The notes under the pieces were generated by a model, which saw only the letters and a program-made list of their open reading frames with translations, was not told the DNA's origin and did not search any database. A DNA stretch of 18,803 bases, taken from VAXT01 sp964591295 (GTDB lineage: Bacteria; Actinomycetota; Thermoleophilia; Gaiellales; Gaiellaceae). Location: NCBI GenBank assembly GCA_964591295.1, contig CAZQAG010000045.1:1-18803 (forward strand), written 5' to 3'. The stretch's first letter is position 1; the number at the start of each line of letters is the position of its first letter. The translations under genes and the position numbers were made by a program. Below, in pieces: positions 1 to 7,954 of this stretch.

Positions 1-629
1 GCTACACGACGATCCAGAACTGGTCGAACAACGTCTACAACCTCGTCACCAAGCGCGCGGTCGCCTACGAGAACGCGACGATGGAGTGGGTCGATGCAAA
101 TCTCGGCTCGAAGCTGACGATGAAATATCCCGCCATCTGGCTGATGGGCGAGGGCGCCCACGGCGAGGTGCTCTCGATCGCGTTCGCGGGCCAGGATCAG
201 CACCTCGACGCGGGCGGCAAGGTCATCCACATTGCGCCGAACACGTCCTCGATCATCACGTCGAAGTCGATCTCGCGGGGAGGCGGGCGGGCGAGCTATC
301 GCGGCCTGCTCGAGGTGGCGAAGGGCGCCGAGGGCTCGAAGTCGAAGGTCGTCTGCGACGCGCTCATCCTCGACGAGGACTCGCGCTCGGACACGTATCC
401 CTACATCAGCATCGACGAGTCGAACGTGGACATCGGCCACGAGGCGACCGTCTCGAAAATCGGCGATGAGCAGCTCTTTTACCTCATGTCGCGTGGCTTG
501 TCCGAGGCCGAGGCGTCCGCGATGGTCGTATCCGGCTTCGTCGAGCCGATCACGAAGGAGCTCCCCCTCGAGTACGCCGTCGAGATGAACCGCCTGATCC
601 AGCTCCAGATGGAAGGTTCCGTCGGTTGA
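1..629 (+). CDS. sufB: SufB, Fe-S cluster assembly scaffold subunit (3' part)
   Basis: The 5' end lies outside the window; codons read from base 3 and give 208 residues to a TGA at 627-629. The visible start YTTIQNWSNNVYNLVTKRA is characteristic of SufB. The C-terminal SufBD helix region follows, with DIGHEATVSKIGDEQLFYLMS and a GFVEPI segment. In the known SUF system SufB forms the cytosolic SufBC2D scaffold on which Fe-S clusters are built, using sulphur delivered by SufS. The partner sufD lies 0.7 kb downstream on the same strand, with two small VOC genes between. The SufC ATPase gene is not in the window and may lie upstream. The stop overlaps the TTG start of the next gene, so translational coupling is likely. 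The family assignment is secure. Confidence 0.96.
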   Translation, partial: YTTIQNWSNNVYNLVTKRAVAYENATMEWVDANLGSKLTMKYPAIWLMGEGAHGEVLSIAFAGQDQHLDAGGKVIHIAPNTSSIITSKSISRGGGRASYRGLLEVAKGAEGSKSKVVCDALILDEDSRSDTYPYISIDESNVDIGHEATVSKIGDEQLFYLMSRGLSEAEASAMVVSGFVEPITKELPLEYAVEMNRLIQLQMEGSVG

Positions 630-994
630 TCACCGTCGAACGGGCGGATTTCGTTTCCGTTCCGGTGCAGGACATGGAGCGGGCCAAGCGCTTCTACAGC
701 GAGACGCTCGGGATCTCGAGCCCGAACCTCGACGAACGCTGGCCCGAGTTCGAGACGGGGAGCGTGAGCCTCTACCTCGTGGACCCGACGCAGATTGGCG
801 CGGAGTTCAAGCCTCACGGATCTCACATCGCGCTGCGCGTCCCCGACGTCGCGGCTGCGCGCGCGGAGCTCGAGGAGGCCGGCGTCGAGTTCCAGGGGGA
901 CATCCTCGACACAGGCGTGTGCCACATGGCGTTCTTCTCGGACAGCGAGGGAAACGCGTTGATGTTGCATCGCCGCTACGCCGCCTCGGAATGA
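626..994 (+). CDS. VOC (glyoxalase/bleomycin-resistance fold) protein, copy 1
   Basis: A 122-residue protein with one beta-alpha-beta-beta-beta pair: DFVSVPVQDMERAKRFYSETLG near residues 8-29, then HIALRVPD near 68-75, and DSEGNALMLHRRYA at the C-terminus. The TTG start overlaps the sufB stop as TTGA, and GGAAGG lies nine bases upstream, which decides the start. The usual metal-binding His of strand 1 is replaced (DFVSVP) and the usual C-terminal Glu after GN is absent (NALMLH); only the His of HIALRV remains. A classical glyoxalase I or dioxygenase reaction is therefore doubtful. It resembles copy 2, sharing GVCHM and LHRRYA. Position inside the SUF operon suggests a role linked to it, which is inference. 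Confidence 0.85.
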   Translation: MITVERADFVSVPVQDMERAKRFYSETLGISSPNLDERWPEFETGSVSLYLVDPTQIGAEFKPHGSHIALRVPDVAAARAELEEAGVEFQGDILDTGVCHMAFFSDSEGNALMLHRRYAASE

Positions 995-1365
995 TCGAGA
1001 TCGAGCAGGTCGACTTCGTGTCGGTGCCGACTCGGGATTCGACCCGGGCCGTGGGGTTCTATCGCGACGTGTTCGGGCTTCCCGAGAGCGAGTTCAGCGA
1101 GGCCGAGATCGAGACCCCGAATGTCACGCTCTCGTTCTGGAGCCCGGAGAGCCAGGGTGAGCGGTTCGTGGCGAACGAGAACGGCATCGCGCTTCGCGTT
1201 GCCGACGTGGAGGCCGCCGTGGAGGAGTTTCGAACCGCCGGAGGCGAGGTCATGGGCATCGAGGACAGCGGCGTCTGCCACATGGGCTTCGTGAAGGATC
1301 TCGACGGCAACGTGCTCATCCTGCACCGGCGCTATGCACCAAAGGAGAAGCGTGGCGAGAGCTGA
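991..1365 (+). CDS. VOC-fold protein, copy 2
   Basis: A 124-residue paralogue of the preceding gene, beginning MIEIEQVDFVSVPTRDSTRA and ending with GNVLILHRRYA plus a short charged tail. The ATG overlaps the stop of copy 1 (ATGA). A longer in-frame reading exists upstream, but it would translate through copy 1 and lose the alignment of the two N-termini, so 991 is preferred. All three usual VOC metal ligands are missing: DFV at strand 1, NGIALRV in the middle, and NVLILH near the end. GVCHM and LHRRYA are kept in both copies. The gene overlaps the start of sufD by 14 bases, so the four genes are probably co-translated. The substrate is unknown. Confidence 0.84.
   Translation: MIEIEQVDFVSVPTRDSTRAVGFYRDVFGLPESEFSEAEIETPNVTLSFWSPESQGERFVANENGIALRVADVEAAVEEFRTAGGEVMGIEDSGVCHMGFVKDLDGNVLILHRRYAPKEKRGES
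1342..1347 (+). promoter_or_regulatory. Ribosome binding site deciding the sufD start
   Basis: AAGGAG lies inside the end of the second VOC gene, four bases before the GTG at 1352. It favours that GTG over an in-frame ATG at 1334, which has no such site. Confidence 0.6.
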
Positions 1366-2527
1366 GCTGCTGGAGCGGTACCGCGGGATGCCGCTCCCGA
1401 ACACGACTGAGGAGTCTTGGCGCTTCACGGATCTCAAAGGCTTCGATCCGGACGCCTATACCGCGAACGGCAAGACCTCTCAACAGACGGTTGCCAAGAA
1501 ATCCATGCTGGACATCGACGTGGCTGCTCTGGCCACTGTTGGCGCCGGCAGCATCGAGATCGAAGGCATGCCCGAAGGAATTCGCTTCGAGGCGCTCGAC
1601 GATTCGCATCCGCAGTTGGGGGAGCTCGTCGGGCCCGACGAGAAGTTCGCCGCCCAGAACGCGGCCAGCTGGCAGCACGGCCTGCTCGTCCATGTCCCGA
1701 AGGGCGTGGTCGTGGAGCGGCCGCTCTACGTGCGGATCGCGAACCCGCCGGACGGAGGCGCCCTCTTCTGGCGCCTGCTCGTGATCGCCGAGCCCGAGAG
1801 CCGCTTCAGCCTGATCGAGGAGCTCGCCTGCGCCGACCCCGATCTCGCCGGCTATTCGAACGCCGTTGTCGAGCTCTTCGTGGGGCAGGGCGCGAAAGTC
1901 GAGTACGTCTCGATTCAGAACCTCGCTCGTGAGACGTGGCACTTCGCCTCGCATCGCGCGCGCGTCGGACGTGACGCCGAGCTCGACTGGGTCGCGGGCG
2001 GCTTCGGGTCGAAGAAGGGCAAGGTGCGGATCGAGAACGACCTCGATGGCCAGGGCGCAACCTCGCGCGTCACGGGCGCCTACCTCGCAGACGGCGACCA
2101 GCACCTCGACTACGACACGCTCCAGAAGCACATCGCGCCGAACACGACCTCGGACTTCGCCTTCAAGGGCGCGCTGCGAGACCGGGCGACCGCGGTCTGG
2201 CGGGGCATGATCAAGGTCGAGCCGGACGCGCAGAAGACGAACGCGTACCAGGAGAACCGCAACCTCCTCCTCTCGCCGAAAGCGCATGCCGACTCGATCC
2301 CGGGGCTCGAGATCCAGGCGAACGACGTCCGCTGCACGCACGGAGCGACGGTGAGCCAGGTCGATCGCGACCAGCTCTTCTACGCGATGGCGCGCGGGCT
2401 GACGCAGGCCGATGCCGAACGTCTCATCCTGCGCGGCTTCTTCCAGGACGTGCTCGACCGGATCGAGCTCGAACCGGTTCGCGAAGCCCTAGGCGAGGCG
2501 ATCGAAGCCCGCATTCCCCAGGGCTAG
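1352..2527 (+). CDS. sufD: SufD, Fe-S cluster assembly scaffold subunit
   Basis: A 391-residue SufBD-family protein. The N-terminal region has the MPLPNTTEESWRFTDL segment seen in SufD proteins. The C-terminal beta-helix domain has YLADGDQHLDYDTLQKHIAPNT, a VWRGMIKVEP segment, NAYQENRNLLLSP, and the conserved VRCTHGATVSQVD with Cys at about residue 328. SufD pairs with SufB in the SufBC2D complex and is needed for iron acquisition or cluster assembly on the scaffold. The C-terminal helices (LFYAMARGLTQADAERLILRGFF) match the end of SufB here, as expected for paralogous subunits. The chosen GTG start is supported by AAGGAG; an ATG at 1334 is the alternative. The next gene has its own promoter-like sequence 46 bases after the stop. 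Confidence 0.94.
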   Translation: MARAELLERYRGMPLPNTTEESWRFTDLKGFDPDAYTANGKTSQQTVAKKSMLDIDVAALATVGAGSIEIEGMPEGIRFEALDDSHPQLGELVGPDEKFAAQNAASWQHGLLVHVPKGVVVERPLYVRIANPPDGGALFWRLLVIAEPESRFSLIEELACADPDLAGYSNAVVELFVGQGAKVEYVSIQNLARETWHFASHRARVGRDAELDWVAGGFGSKKGKVRIENDLDGQGATSRVTGAYLADGDQHLDYDTLQKHIAPNTTSDFAFKGALRDRATAVWRGMIKVEPDAQKTNAYQENRNLLLSPKAHADSIPGLEIQANDVRCTHGATVSQVDRDQLFYAMARGLTQADAERLILRGFFQDVLDRIELEPVREALGEAIEARIPQG

Positions 2528-2573
2528 CAGGAAGTTCTTTCGAAATCGGTACCCCGCCTTAACAAAGAGCTCC

Positions 2574-2579
2574 TATGCT
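2574..2579 (+). promoter_or_regulatory. Candidate -10 box of a leaderless promoter
   Basis: TATGCT fits the TAnnnT form and lies seven bases before a GTG at 2587, the spacing expected when transcription begins at the start codon. No clear -35 box is visible. No ribosome binding site precedes either the GTG or the ATG at 2575. Confidence 0.45.
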
Positions 2580-2586
2580 CGGCTTC

Positions 2587-4563
2587 GTGGCGCCTCGCCT
2601 CGCTCTGGCCACCTTCGCTCCGCTCGCGGTCCTCGCGGTCGCAGGCGCTGCGGGCTCGGCTCGGTCGGAGCCCGCACGGGTTTCGGGCCCAAGCGGCTTG
2701 ATCGCGGTGACGGTGACGCGTTGCGAGCAGCTCGTGGCCATCCCGTCGACCGGCGCCTCGAAGCGGAACGTCAGCCGGAATCTCGCCTGTAACGCGCGGC
2801 CCGTCTGGTCGCGCGAGGGCGAGATCGCGTTTCTCAAGCGAGAGGATCCGAGTGCCGGGATCGCGATCATGAGGCCTGACGGATCCGGCCAGCGCACCGT
2901 CATCCCAGGGCCAGTCTGGCACCCGCGGTGGGCGCCTTTCGGCCGTAGGCTGCTCTACGTCGACGCGACGAGTGCCGTGCACGTTGTCGACCTGAATGCG
3001 GGTACCGACAGAAAGCTCGCGAGAGCGCAATCGGCCGAGTGGTCGCCCGACGAAACCGAGATTGCCGGCGTCTGGACTCTCCAGCTCACGATTCAGCGGG
3101 CGGACGGCTCAGGCGAGCGTACGCTTGCGACCACAAAACCTCCTGTGCGCATCCTCGGCTGGTCGGTCGCTGGGGTCATTGCGTTCGCCGCCACTGACGG
3201 CTTCATCTGGACGATTCGCCCGGACGGCTCGGACGAGTGGCGGCTCACGCCCGGGTTCAGCGGCGCATGGTCGCCCGACGGCACCCGCCTCGCGATCTAC
3301 CGGGGCGTCAACTGGCCGGCTCCAATCGTCGTTCTGCGCGCAGACGGGAGCGAGCTCGCCGTGATCGCGCAGAACGGGGAGAGCATCCCCGGCTGGTCCC
3401 CGGACGGAACCAGGCTCGCCTTTCGGGTCGACCGGCGCCTCCTGATCGCGGACGCTTCGGGCGGGGGCAGAAGGATCGGGCCTATGATCGGCCGAGGCGA
3501 CCCGGAGGAGATGCCGGCCTGGTCGCCAGACGGCAGCACGATCGTCACGGTCGGCGTGCGGGACGACGAGGACGTGATCGGGCTCGACGCACGGACGGGC
3601 GCTGTGAAGCCGATGCTCGGCGCCGCGACGGCACGCGAGGTTTGGCCCAGCTTCTCTCCCGACGGAGAGCGCGTCCTTTTCTCGAACGGGTTCGACGCCG
3701 GACGGCTCTACACGGCTCGTCCCGACGGCCGGGGGCGGAGGGAGCTCGGTGCCGGGAACGCACTTCTCGGTGGTGCCTGGTCACCCGACGGAAGCCGGAT
3801 CGCCTACGTCTCGCCTGTCCACAAGCTCCGGATCACGCGTGCGCGTGTCGGCGCCGGCATCGGGAAGGTCATTGCCGGGCAAGTCGCCTACGGCAGCGTC
3901 TCGTGGTCCCCCGACGGTCGGCGCCTCGTGTTCGCAAACGCCACGGGGCGGGCTCTCTACACGGTTCGGGCGGTAGACGGCGGAGACCAGAGGCGCATAC
4001 TCCGCGCCCTTCCGAGGACCCGCGTCGACTGGCCGCGATGGTCGCCGCGCGGCGACCGTATTGCGTTCTCGGAGTTCGAGAATTGCCAAGATGATGAGTG
4101 TTACGGCCCCGGCTGGATCACCACGGTTTCGCCGACCGGGCACGGGAAGGACCGCCTGACGATGGGTGGGTTCGCGGGCTGGTCGCCGGATGGCCGGTTC
4201 CTCGCGTACACCCGAGGGGAAGTCACTCTGTTCGATGTCGCTCGCCGGACATCGATAGCCCTCTCGGGAACTGCGTCCGAGTCTCCTCCGGACTGGCAGC
4301 CGACGTGCACCCGGAGGGGAACACGCCGGGCCGATCTTCTTCGCGGCACTGCTCGCGCAGATCTACTCTGCGGCCTCCAGGGAAACGATCAAATCCTGGG
4401 AGGGCAGGGCCGCGACAGGCTCTTCGGCGAGCAGGGCAACGATCGAATCCTCGCGCGCGACGGTTCGTTCGACGTCGTCGGCTGCGGGCCGGGCCAGGAC
4501 TCGGTCGTCGCCGATCGTCGCGACCTCGTGGGCCTCGACTGCGAGCGCGTCAGACGCCGCTAG
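2587..4563 (+). CDS. Secreted WD40-like (TolB/PD40) beta-propeller protein with RTX-like C-terminal repeats
   Basis: About 658 residues. The N-terminus has a hydrophobic stretch (LALATFAPLAVLAVAGAAG) that looks like a Sec signal peptide. From about residue 75 to 540 there are roughly eleven blades carrying the PD40 signature, written AWSPDGTRL, GWSPDGTRL, AWSPDGSRI, SWSPDGRRL and similar. The last 80 residues hold hemolysin-type calcium-binding repeats: ADLLCGLQGNDQILGGQGRD and then GEQGNDRIL. Such proteins act outside the membrane as binding scaffolds or sensors; no catalytic motif is visible and the ligand is unknown. The start is uncertain: GTG 2587 suits the leaderless promoter, and ATG 2575 would add four residues. 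The gene ends three bases from the stop of the convergent cytochrome gene. Confidence 0.85.
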   Translation: MAPRLALATFAPLAVLAVAGAAGSARSEPARVSGPSGLIAVTVTRCEQLVAIPSTGASKRNVSRNLACNARPVWSREGEIAFLKREDPSAGIAIMRPDGSGQRTVIPGPVWHPRWAPFGRRLLYVDATSAVHVVDLNAGTDRKLARAQSAEWSPDETEIAGVWTLQLTIQRADGSGERTLATTKPPVRILGWSVAGVIAFAATDGFIWTIRPDGSDEWRLTPGFSGAWSPDGTRLAIYRGVNWPAPIVVLRADGSELAVIAQNGESIPGWSPDGTRLAFRVDRRLLIADASGGGRRIGPMIGRGDPEEMPAWSPDGSTIVTVGVRDDEDVIGLDARTGAVKPMLGAATAREVWPSFSPDGERVLFSNGFDAGRLYTARPDGRGRRELGAGNALLGGAWSPDGSRIAYVSPVHKLRITRARVGAGIGKVIAGQVAYGSVSWSPDGRRLVFANATGRALYTVRAVDGGDQRRILRALPRTRVDWPRWSPRGDRIAFSEFENCQDDECYGPGWITTVSPTGHGKDRLTMGGFAGWSPDGRFLAYTRGEVTLFDVARRTSIALSGTASESPPDWQPTCTRRGTRRADLLRGTARADLLCGLQGNDQILGGQGRDRLFGEQGNDRILARDGSFDVVGCGPGQDSVVADRRDLVGLDCERVRRR

Positions 4564-4566
4564 CGG

Positions 4567-5973
4567 CTACGTGACCACGGCGCCGCGGTAGCACGCCTGG
4601 AGGTACGCCGGCTTGCGCGTCGCTTCGTCGCAGAGTGCCTTGCGCTTGTTCGGATCGGGATCCAGAGAGCCGAGGATCTCGCCGATTCCCTGCCAGCAGT
4701 AGTCGCGCGTACTTGGCGGAGCGGTGTTGCAGAGCCCCTTCGCACGCTTCGCGTTCACATCCGTGTAGGTCATGTCCTTGGACGCCGCGTAGATGCACTC
4801 GGTCGCCAGTTCCTTTCCGACCTTGCAGATGTCGAGGATCCGGGCTGCGTCCAGGCGCGTGAAGCCGGAGGCGTCGCGCCCGAGCGACTGGAAGCAGATT
4901 CTCACCCAGTTTCGCTCGGCCCTTCGGCAGACCTTGGCCGCCCTGCTCCAGTTGTAGTTCACCTCCGGGAGGATTCGAGCGGTTACTAAGTCGTAGCAGA
5001 AGAACTTGTGCCGCTCGGCTACGGAGTTACACGGGTAGAGCAGGTCGTCGTCCTTGAGCCACCTCGACTTCACCCCATAGGAGGACTGGTAGTTCTCCAT
5101 GAAGACGCCGCCGGTGCACGAGAGCCCATCCGACCCGTTCTGGAGCTCGTCACAGGTCTTCAGCGAGCCCGGCAGGTCGTAGCCCGTGTAGATCATCAGG
5201 CCGTGCCCGAGGCCGTGAACGCACTGGTAGGCGATGAAGTCGGTCTTCCGGATCTCCGGGTCGGCGCAGAACGTCCTCGCCGCCTGCCCGAGCTCGTCCT
5301 GAGGGATGCCGAGGAAAGCTCGTTCGAGAATGCCGTGGTAGTAGCCCGAGGTACAGCTCGGCCTGCCTGCGACGAACGCCTGGCCGACCTCGCCGTCGTA
5401 GTGCTTGAGGGCGCCGCCGCCGATCGCGTGGACGATCCGATGGCAATCCGCCTCGATCGGGCCGGGCTGTGCGATCTTCTCGTCGAAGAGATCGAGCGCG
5501 TCCTTAGGCCCGTCGTAGTACGAGATGTTGGCAAAAGCCTGCTCGTAGCAGCGGTTGTCGCCCGCCGCACAGTCCTCCAGCGTCGTGTCGTCAGGCTTGA
5601 ACCCAGCGGCGACGGAGCCGCCGCCAGTTGCCTTTCGAGTGGCGTCGGCGACGAACACCGCAACGTCATCGATCTCCTCGGCGCTCAGCTTGTCCGAGAA
5701 CGAGGGCATCCCGACGCCGCCATTCTGCACCTGCCGGGCGACTCGGTCCTTCTCGGGCTTGGCCTGATCGAGATTCGGCCCCACAGTCCCCTTCGCGTCG
5801 ACAGCGGAGAGTGTGTGGCAGCCTCCGCAGCCCGCATCGGCGAAGACCTTTGCGCCGGGAGAGTCGGCGGAGCCGGGGCCGGAGGAGCTCTTGCCCCCGC
5901 CTCCGCATGACGCCAGGACGCACGCCGCGATGCCTGCGAGCACCAGTTTCATGATGGTGGCTTTGTCTCGCAC
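4567..5973 (-). CDS. c-type cytochrome lipoprotein with a long cysteine-rich repeat domain, copy 1
   Basis: Residues are numbered from the internal Met at 5952. A lipoprotein signal ends in LASC (Cys16), followed by a Gly/Ser linker. Residues 36-105 form a class I cytochrome c domain with CGGCH (42-46) and the likely distal Met82 in GMPSF. Residues 128-461 are unlike any family I recognise. They contain 18 cysteines, CHxxxH (170-175), YYHG (His206) and CxHGLGHG (244-250). From Cys308 the cysteines fall in pairs 10-13 apart, repeating every 33-34 residues, suggesting a disulphide-stapled helical solenoid. An extracytoplasmic, membrane-anchored redox protein is likely; the partner is unknown. 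GTG 5973 lies seven bases after a possible -10 (CAATGT); ATG 5952 is the alternative. A paralogue lies at 9754-11145. Confidence 0.88.
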   Translation of the reverse strand: MRDKATIMKLVLAGIAACVLASCGGGGKSSSGPGSADSPGAKVFADAGCGGCHTLSAVDAKGTVGPNLDQAKPEKDRVARQVQNGGVGMPSFSDKLSAEEIDDVAVFVADATRKATGGGSVAAGFKPDDTTLEDCAAGDNRCYEQAFANISYYDGPKDALDLFDEKIAQPGPIEADCHRIVHAIGGGALKHYDGEVGQAFVAGRPSCTSGYYHGILERAFLGIPQDELGQAARTFCADPEIRKTDFIAYQCVHGLGHGLMIYTGYDLPGSLKTCDELQNGSDGLSCTGGVFMENYQSSYGVKSRWLKDDDLLYPCNSVAERHKFFCYDLVTARILPEVNYNWSRAAKVCRRAERNWVRICFQSLGRDASGFTRLDAARILDICKVGKELATECIYAASKDMTYTDVNAKRAKGLCNTAPPSTRDYCWQGIGEILGSLDPDPNKRKALCDEATRKPAYLQACYRGAVVT

Positions 5974-6067
5974 TCGCCCCACATTGAAGCCGAAGGTCTC
6001 CTCGGAGTCGAGCGGGAGCCGATTCGGCTAGGCGTTTCCCCAAACACTGACTACCCTTTGTCGTGGC
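5974..6067. promoter_or_regulatory. Divergent promoter region between cytochrome copy 1 and GT-C copy 1
   Basis: On the minus strand, GCTTCAATGT contains CAATGT (5981-5986), exactly seven bases before the GTG at 5973. The same GCTTCAATRT string precedes the second cytochrome gene and the broken glycosyltransferase gene. On the plus strand, TACCCT (6052-6057) lies ten bases before the GTG at 6068 and is repeated at the same distance before the second GT-C gene. No clear -35 boxes are seen. Confidence 0.45.
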
Positions 6068-7882
6068 GTGGGGGTCAGAGGCGTAAACACCGCTCGAGAG
6101 GCTATCGGGGGCTTACGGAGCCATCCGCTCGTGCGGTTTCTGCCGAACGCAACTCTCGGAATCGGGCTTGTGCTTGGAGTGGGTGCGCTCCTGCGCTACG
6201 ACCGATCGGGCGACGGCAGCGCGATGCGCCTGCTGTGGCTGGCCGCTCTCGCGTTCCTGAGCCTGTTCTTCTGGTCGAGATCGAAATCGCTGCCGCGGAT
6301 CGCGCGGCTCGACCTCGCGATATCTGGTGGGCTGGCTCTCCTCTTCTCGCCGCTGTACCTCCTGGCGCTCTATCGCTGGCCGGTGCAAGTCAGTTCGGAC
6401 GAGATTGGAGTCATGACGTACTCGGAGCACTACGGCTCCATGTCGCATGTCGACCTCTTTGGCATCAGCGACTACCGTGCGTTCCCCGCTGCCCTCTTCG
6501 TAGCATGGGGAAAGCTCGGAGACCTGCTCGGCGGGGTCGAGCTCGCCAACATGCGCTTTCTCCAGGCTGCGCTTGGGCTCGTTGTAATCGCAGGTTCGTA
6601 CGCGCTCTTCCGGCAGCTTCTCGCCCGCCCTTGGGCGATCTGCGCCTCTCTCCTGCTCGGCTTCAGTCACTCTTTTTTCATGATCAGCCGCCTGGCGATG
6701 CGAGAGAACACGGCAGTCCTCATGGAGGTCACTGCGCTCGCGCTGTTGCTGTGGGGGCTGCGACGCAACCACGAGCTTGCGACCTTCGCCGGCGGGCTCG
6801 TTGCGGGCCTGGGTTTCTATGTCTACTACCCCGGGCGCGCGACCTTTCCCCTCTGGATCTTGTTCTTGATCGGTCTCGGCGTCTTCTATCGACAAAGCTT
6901 TCCTCTCCGGAGGCTGGTGAGGCTCGGCCTGGTCTGCATCACAGGGTTCGTGTTGGTGGCGGGCCCGATCGTCATCTCAGAACGCAACGCGCCACACGCG
7001 ATAACCGCCCCCCAACGGGAGGCGCTTCTTATCTACAAGGAAGGCCGAGCCCAGCAGAAGGACTGGGTCTTCGCCAAGGACGAATGGAGCGGCTTTCGGA
7101 CGAATGTGGAGTTCGGCCTCGGAACGTTCAACAACAAGGTCGTCGACCACGCCTGGATCTACCAGAATCCCGGGCATGGCTTCGTGGATCCGCTGACCGG
7201 GGTTTTGCTCTGGCTTGGCGTCGGCGTGGTCGGCATTGCGCTCGCTCGTCGTCGTGCGGGCCCGGAGTCGCTTCTCCTGCTGGGAAGCTTCATCGTGCTG
7301 TGGCTCTCGTTCGCCTTCGTGGTCAACAAGGCGCCGAACTACACACGCTTGCTCATCACGCTCCCGTTTACCGCTTACCTCGTCACGGAAGCGCTGCGAT
7401 GGCTGGCCGGCAGGTGGCGATCCGTTCCGCGCGCCTCGGCGGCTCTCGTGGTCGCGCTCGTCGGCGGTGTCGCAGTCTGGAATCTCGCCATTGCCTGGGA
7501 CTTCATCCAGGACGGCAGGCGAACCGGAGATTTGATCGGGAGCACCGGCCGCTACGTGACGTCGCATGCTGAGACACCCGGAATTCGCTTCTACATGTCG
7601 GCAGACGACGGCGGCAACAAGTACTACGACTGGGGCAACGGCGGGTCGGTCAGTCAGGACAGGCTCCGCATGTTCGTGGCCAACGACGCCCTGATTGGAG
7701 ATCAGATCAACCCGTTCGACCTTCGCAACCTCAACGCGCAGCCGCCGTTTGCCCTCTTAGTGCGGCGAAATCTGTGGACGACGGTGGCGACCGATCTCGC
7801 CGCCAGATATCCGCAGGGGCGGCTGCGCAACATCATCCCCGCGGGAACGCACGTGGTGCTCGAAGTTCCGCGCGGCGAGTAG
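6068..7882 (+). CDS. GT-C fold (PMT/ArnT-like, family 39 type) membrane glycosyltransferase, copy 1
   Basis: A 604-residue polytopic membrane protein with about 12-13 hydrophobic segments, for example LGIGLVLGVGALL, LWLAALAFLSLFFW, LALLFSPLYLLAL and FVLVAGPIVI. After the third segment comes SSDEIGVM, with Asp111-Glu112 in the position of the catalytic acidic pair of PMT/ArnT enzymes. SRLAMRENTAV (207-217) and YVYYPGRATFPLW (251-263) are also conserved in the paralogue. The last 120 residues are soluble and probably extracytoplasmic. GT-C enzymes move a sugar from a polyprenyl-phosphate carrier to a surface acceptor; the sugar and acceptor here are unknown. GtrB-like genes downstream could supply the carrier-linked sugar. 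The GTG start fits the N-terminal match to copy 2. Confidence 0.86.
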   Translation: MGVRGVNTAREAIGGLRSHPLVRFLPNATLGIGLVLGVGALLRYDRSGDGSAMRLLWLAALAFLSLFFWSRSKSLPRIARLDLAISGGLALLFSPLYLLALYRWPVQVSSDEIGVMTYSEHYGSMSHVDLFGISDYRAFPAALFVAWGKLGDLLGGVELANMRFLQAALGLVVIAGSYALFRQLLARPWAICASLLLGFSHSFFMISRLAMRENTAVLMEVTALALLLWGLRRNHELATFAGGLVAGLGFYVYYPGRATFPLWILFLIGLGVFYRQSFPLRRLVRLGLVCITGFVLVAGPIVISERNAPHAITAPQREALLIYKEGRAQQKDWVFAKDEWSGFRTNVEFGLGTFNNKVVDHAWIYQNPGHGFVDPLTGVLLWLGVGVVGIALARRRAGPESLLLLGSFIVLWLSFAFVVNKAPNYTRLLITLPFTAYLVTEALRWLAGRWRSVPRASAALVVALVGGVAVWNLAIAWDFIQDGRRTGDLIGSTGRYVTSHAETPGIRFYMSADDGGNKYYDWGNGGSVSQDRLRMFVANDALIGDQINPFDLRNLNAQPPFALLVRRNLWTTVATDLAARYPQGRLRNIIPAGTHVVLEVPRGE

Positions 7883-7938
7883 CGGTCGGGGGTCTTGACC
7901 GGTCCGCCGGCGCGCGGGAGGAGTCTCCAATGAGCGAT

Positions 7939-7944
7939 TACCCT
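7939..7944 (+). promoter_or_regulatory. Candidate -10 box upstream of GT-C copy 2
   Basis: TACCCT lies ten bases before the GTG at 7955. The segment from here into the gene nearly repeats the one before copy 1, so the duplication or conversion included the promoter. The 72 bases between the two genes hold nothing else that I can see. Confidence 0.4.
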
Positions 7945-7954
7945 TAGTCGTGGC

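Noticed and set aside
1316..2341. Long minus-strand reading frame opposite sufD
   Set aside because: It is antisense to a complete, clearly recognised SufD, is rich in Arg, Val and Glu with no motif, and is typical of spurious frames in GC-rich DNA.
7895..7900. TTGACC as a -35 box for GT-C copy 2
   Set aside because: It is 38 bases from the TACCCT box, more than twice the normal spacing.
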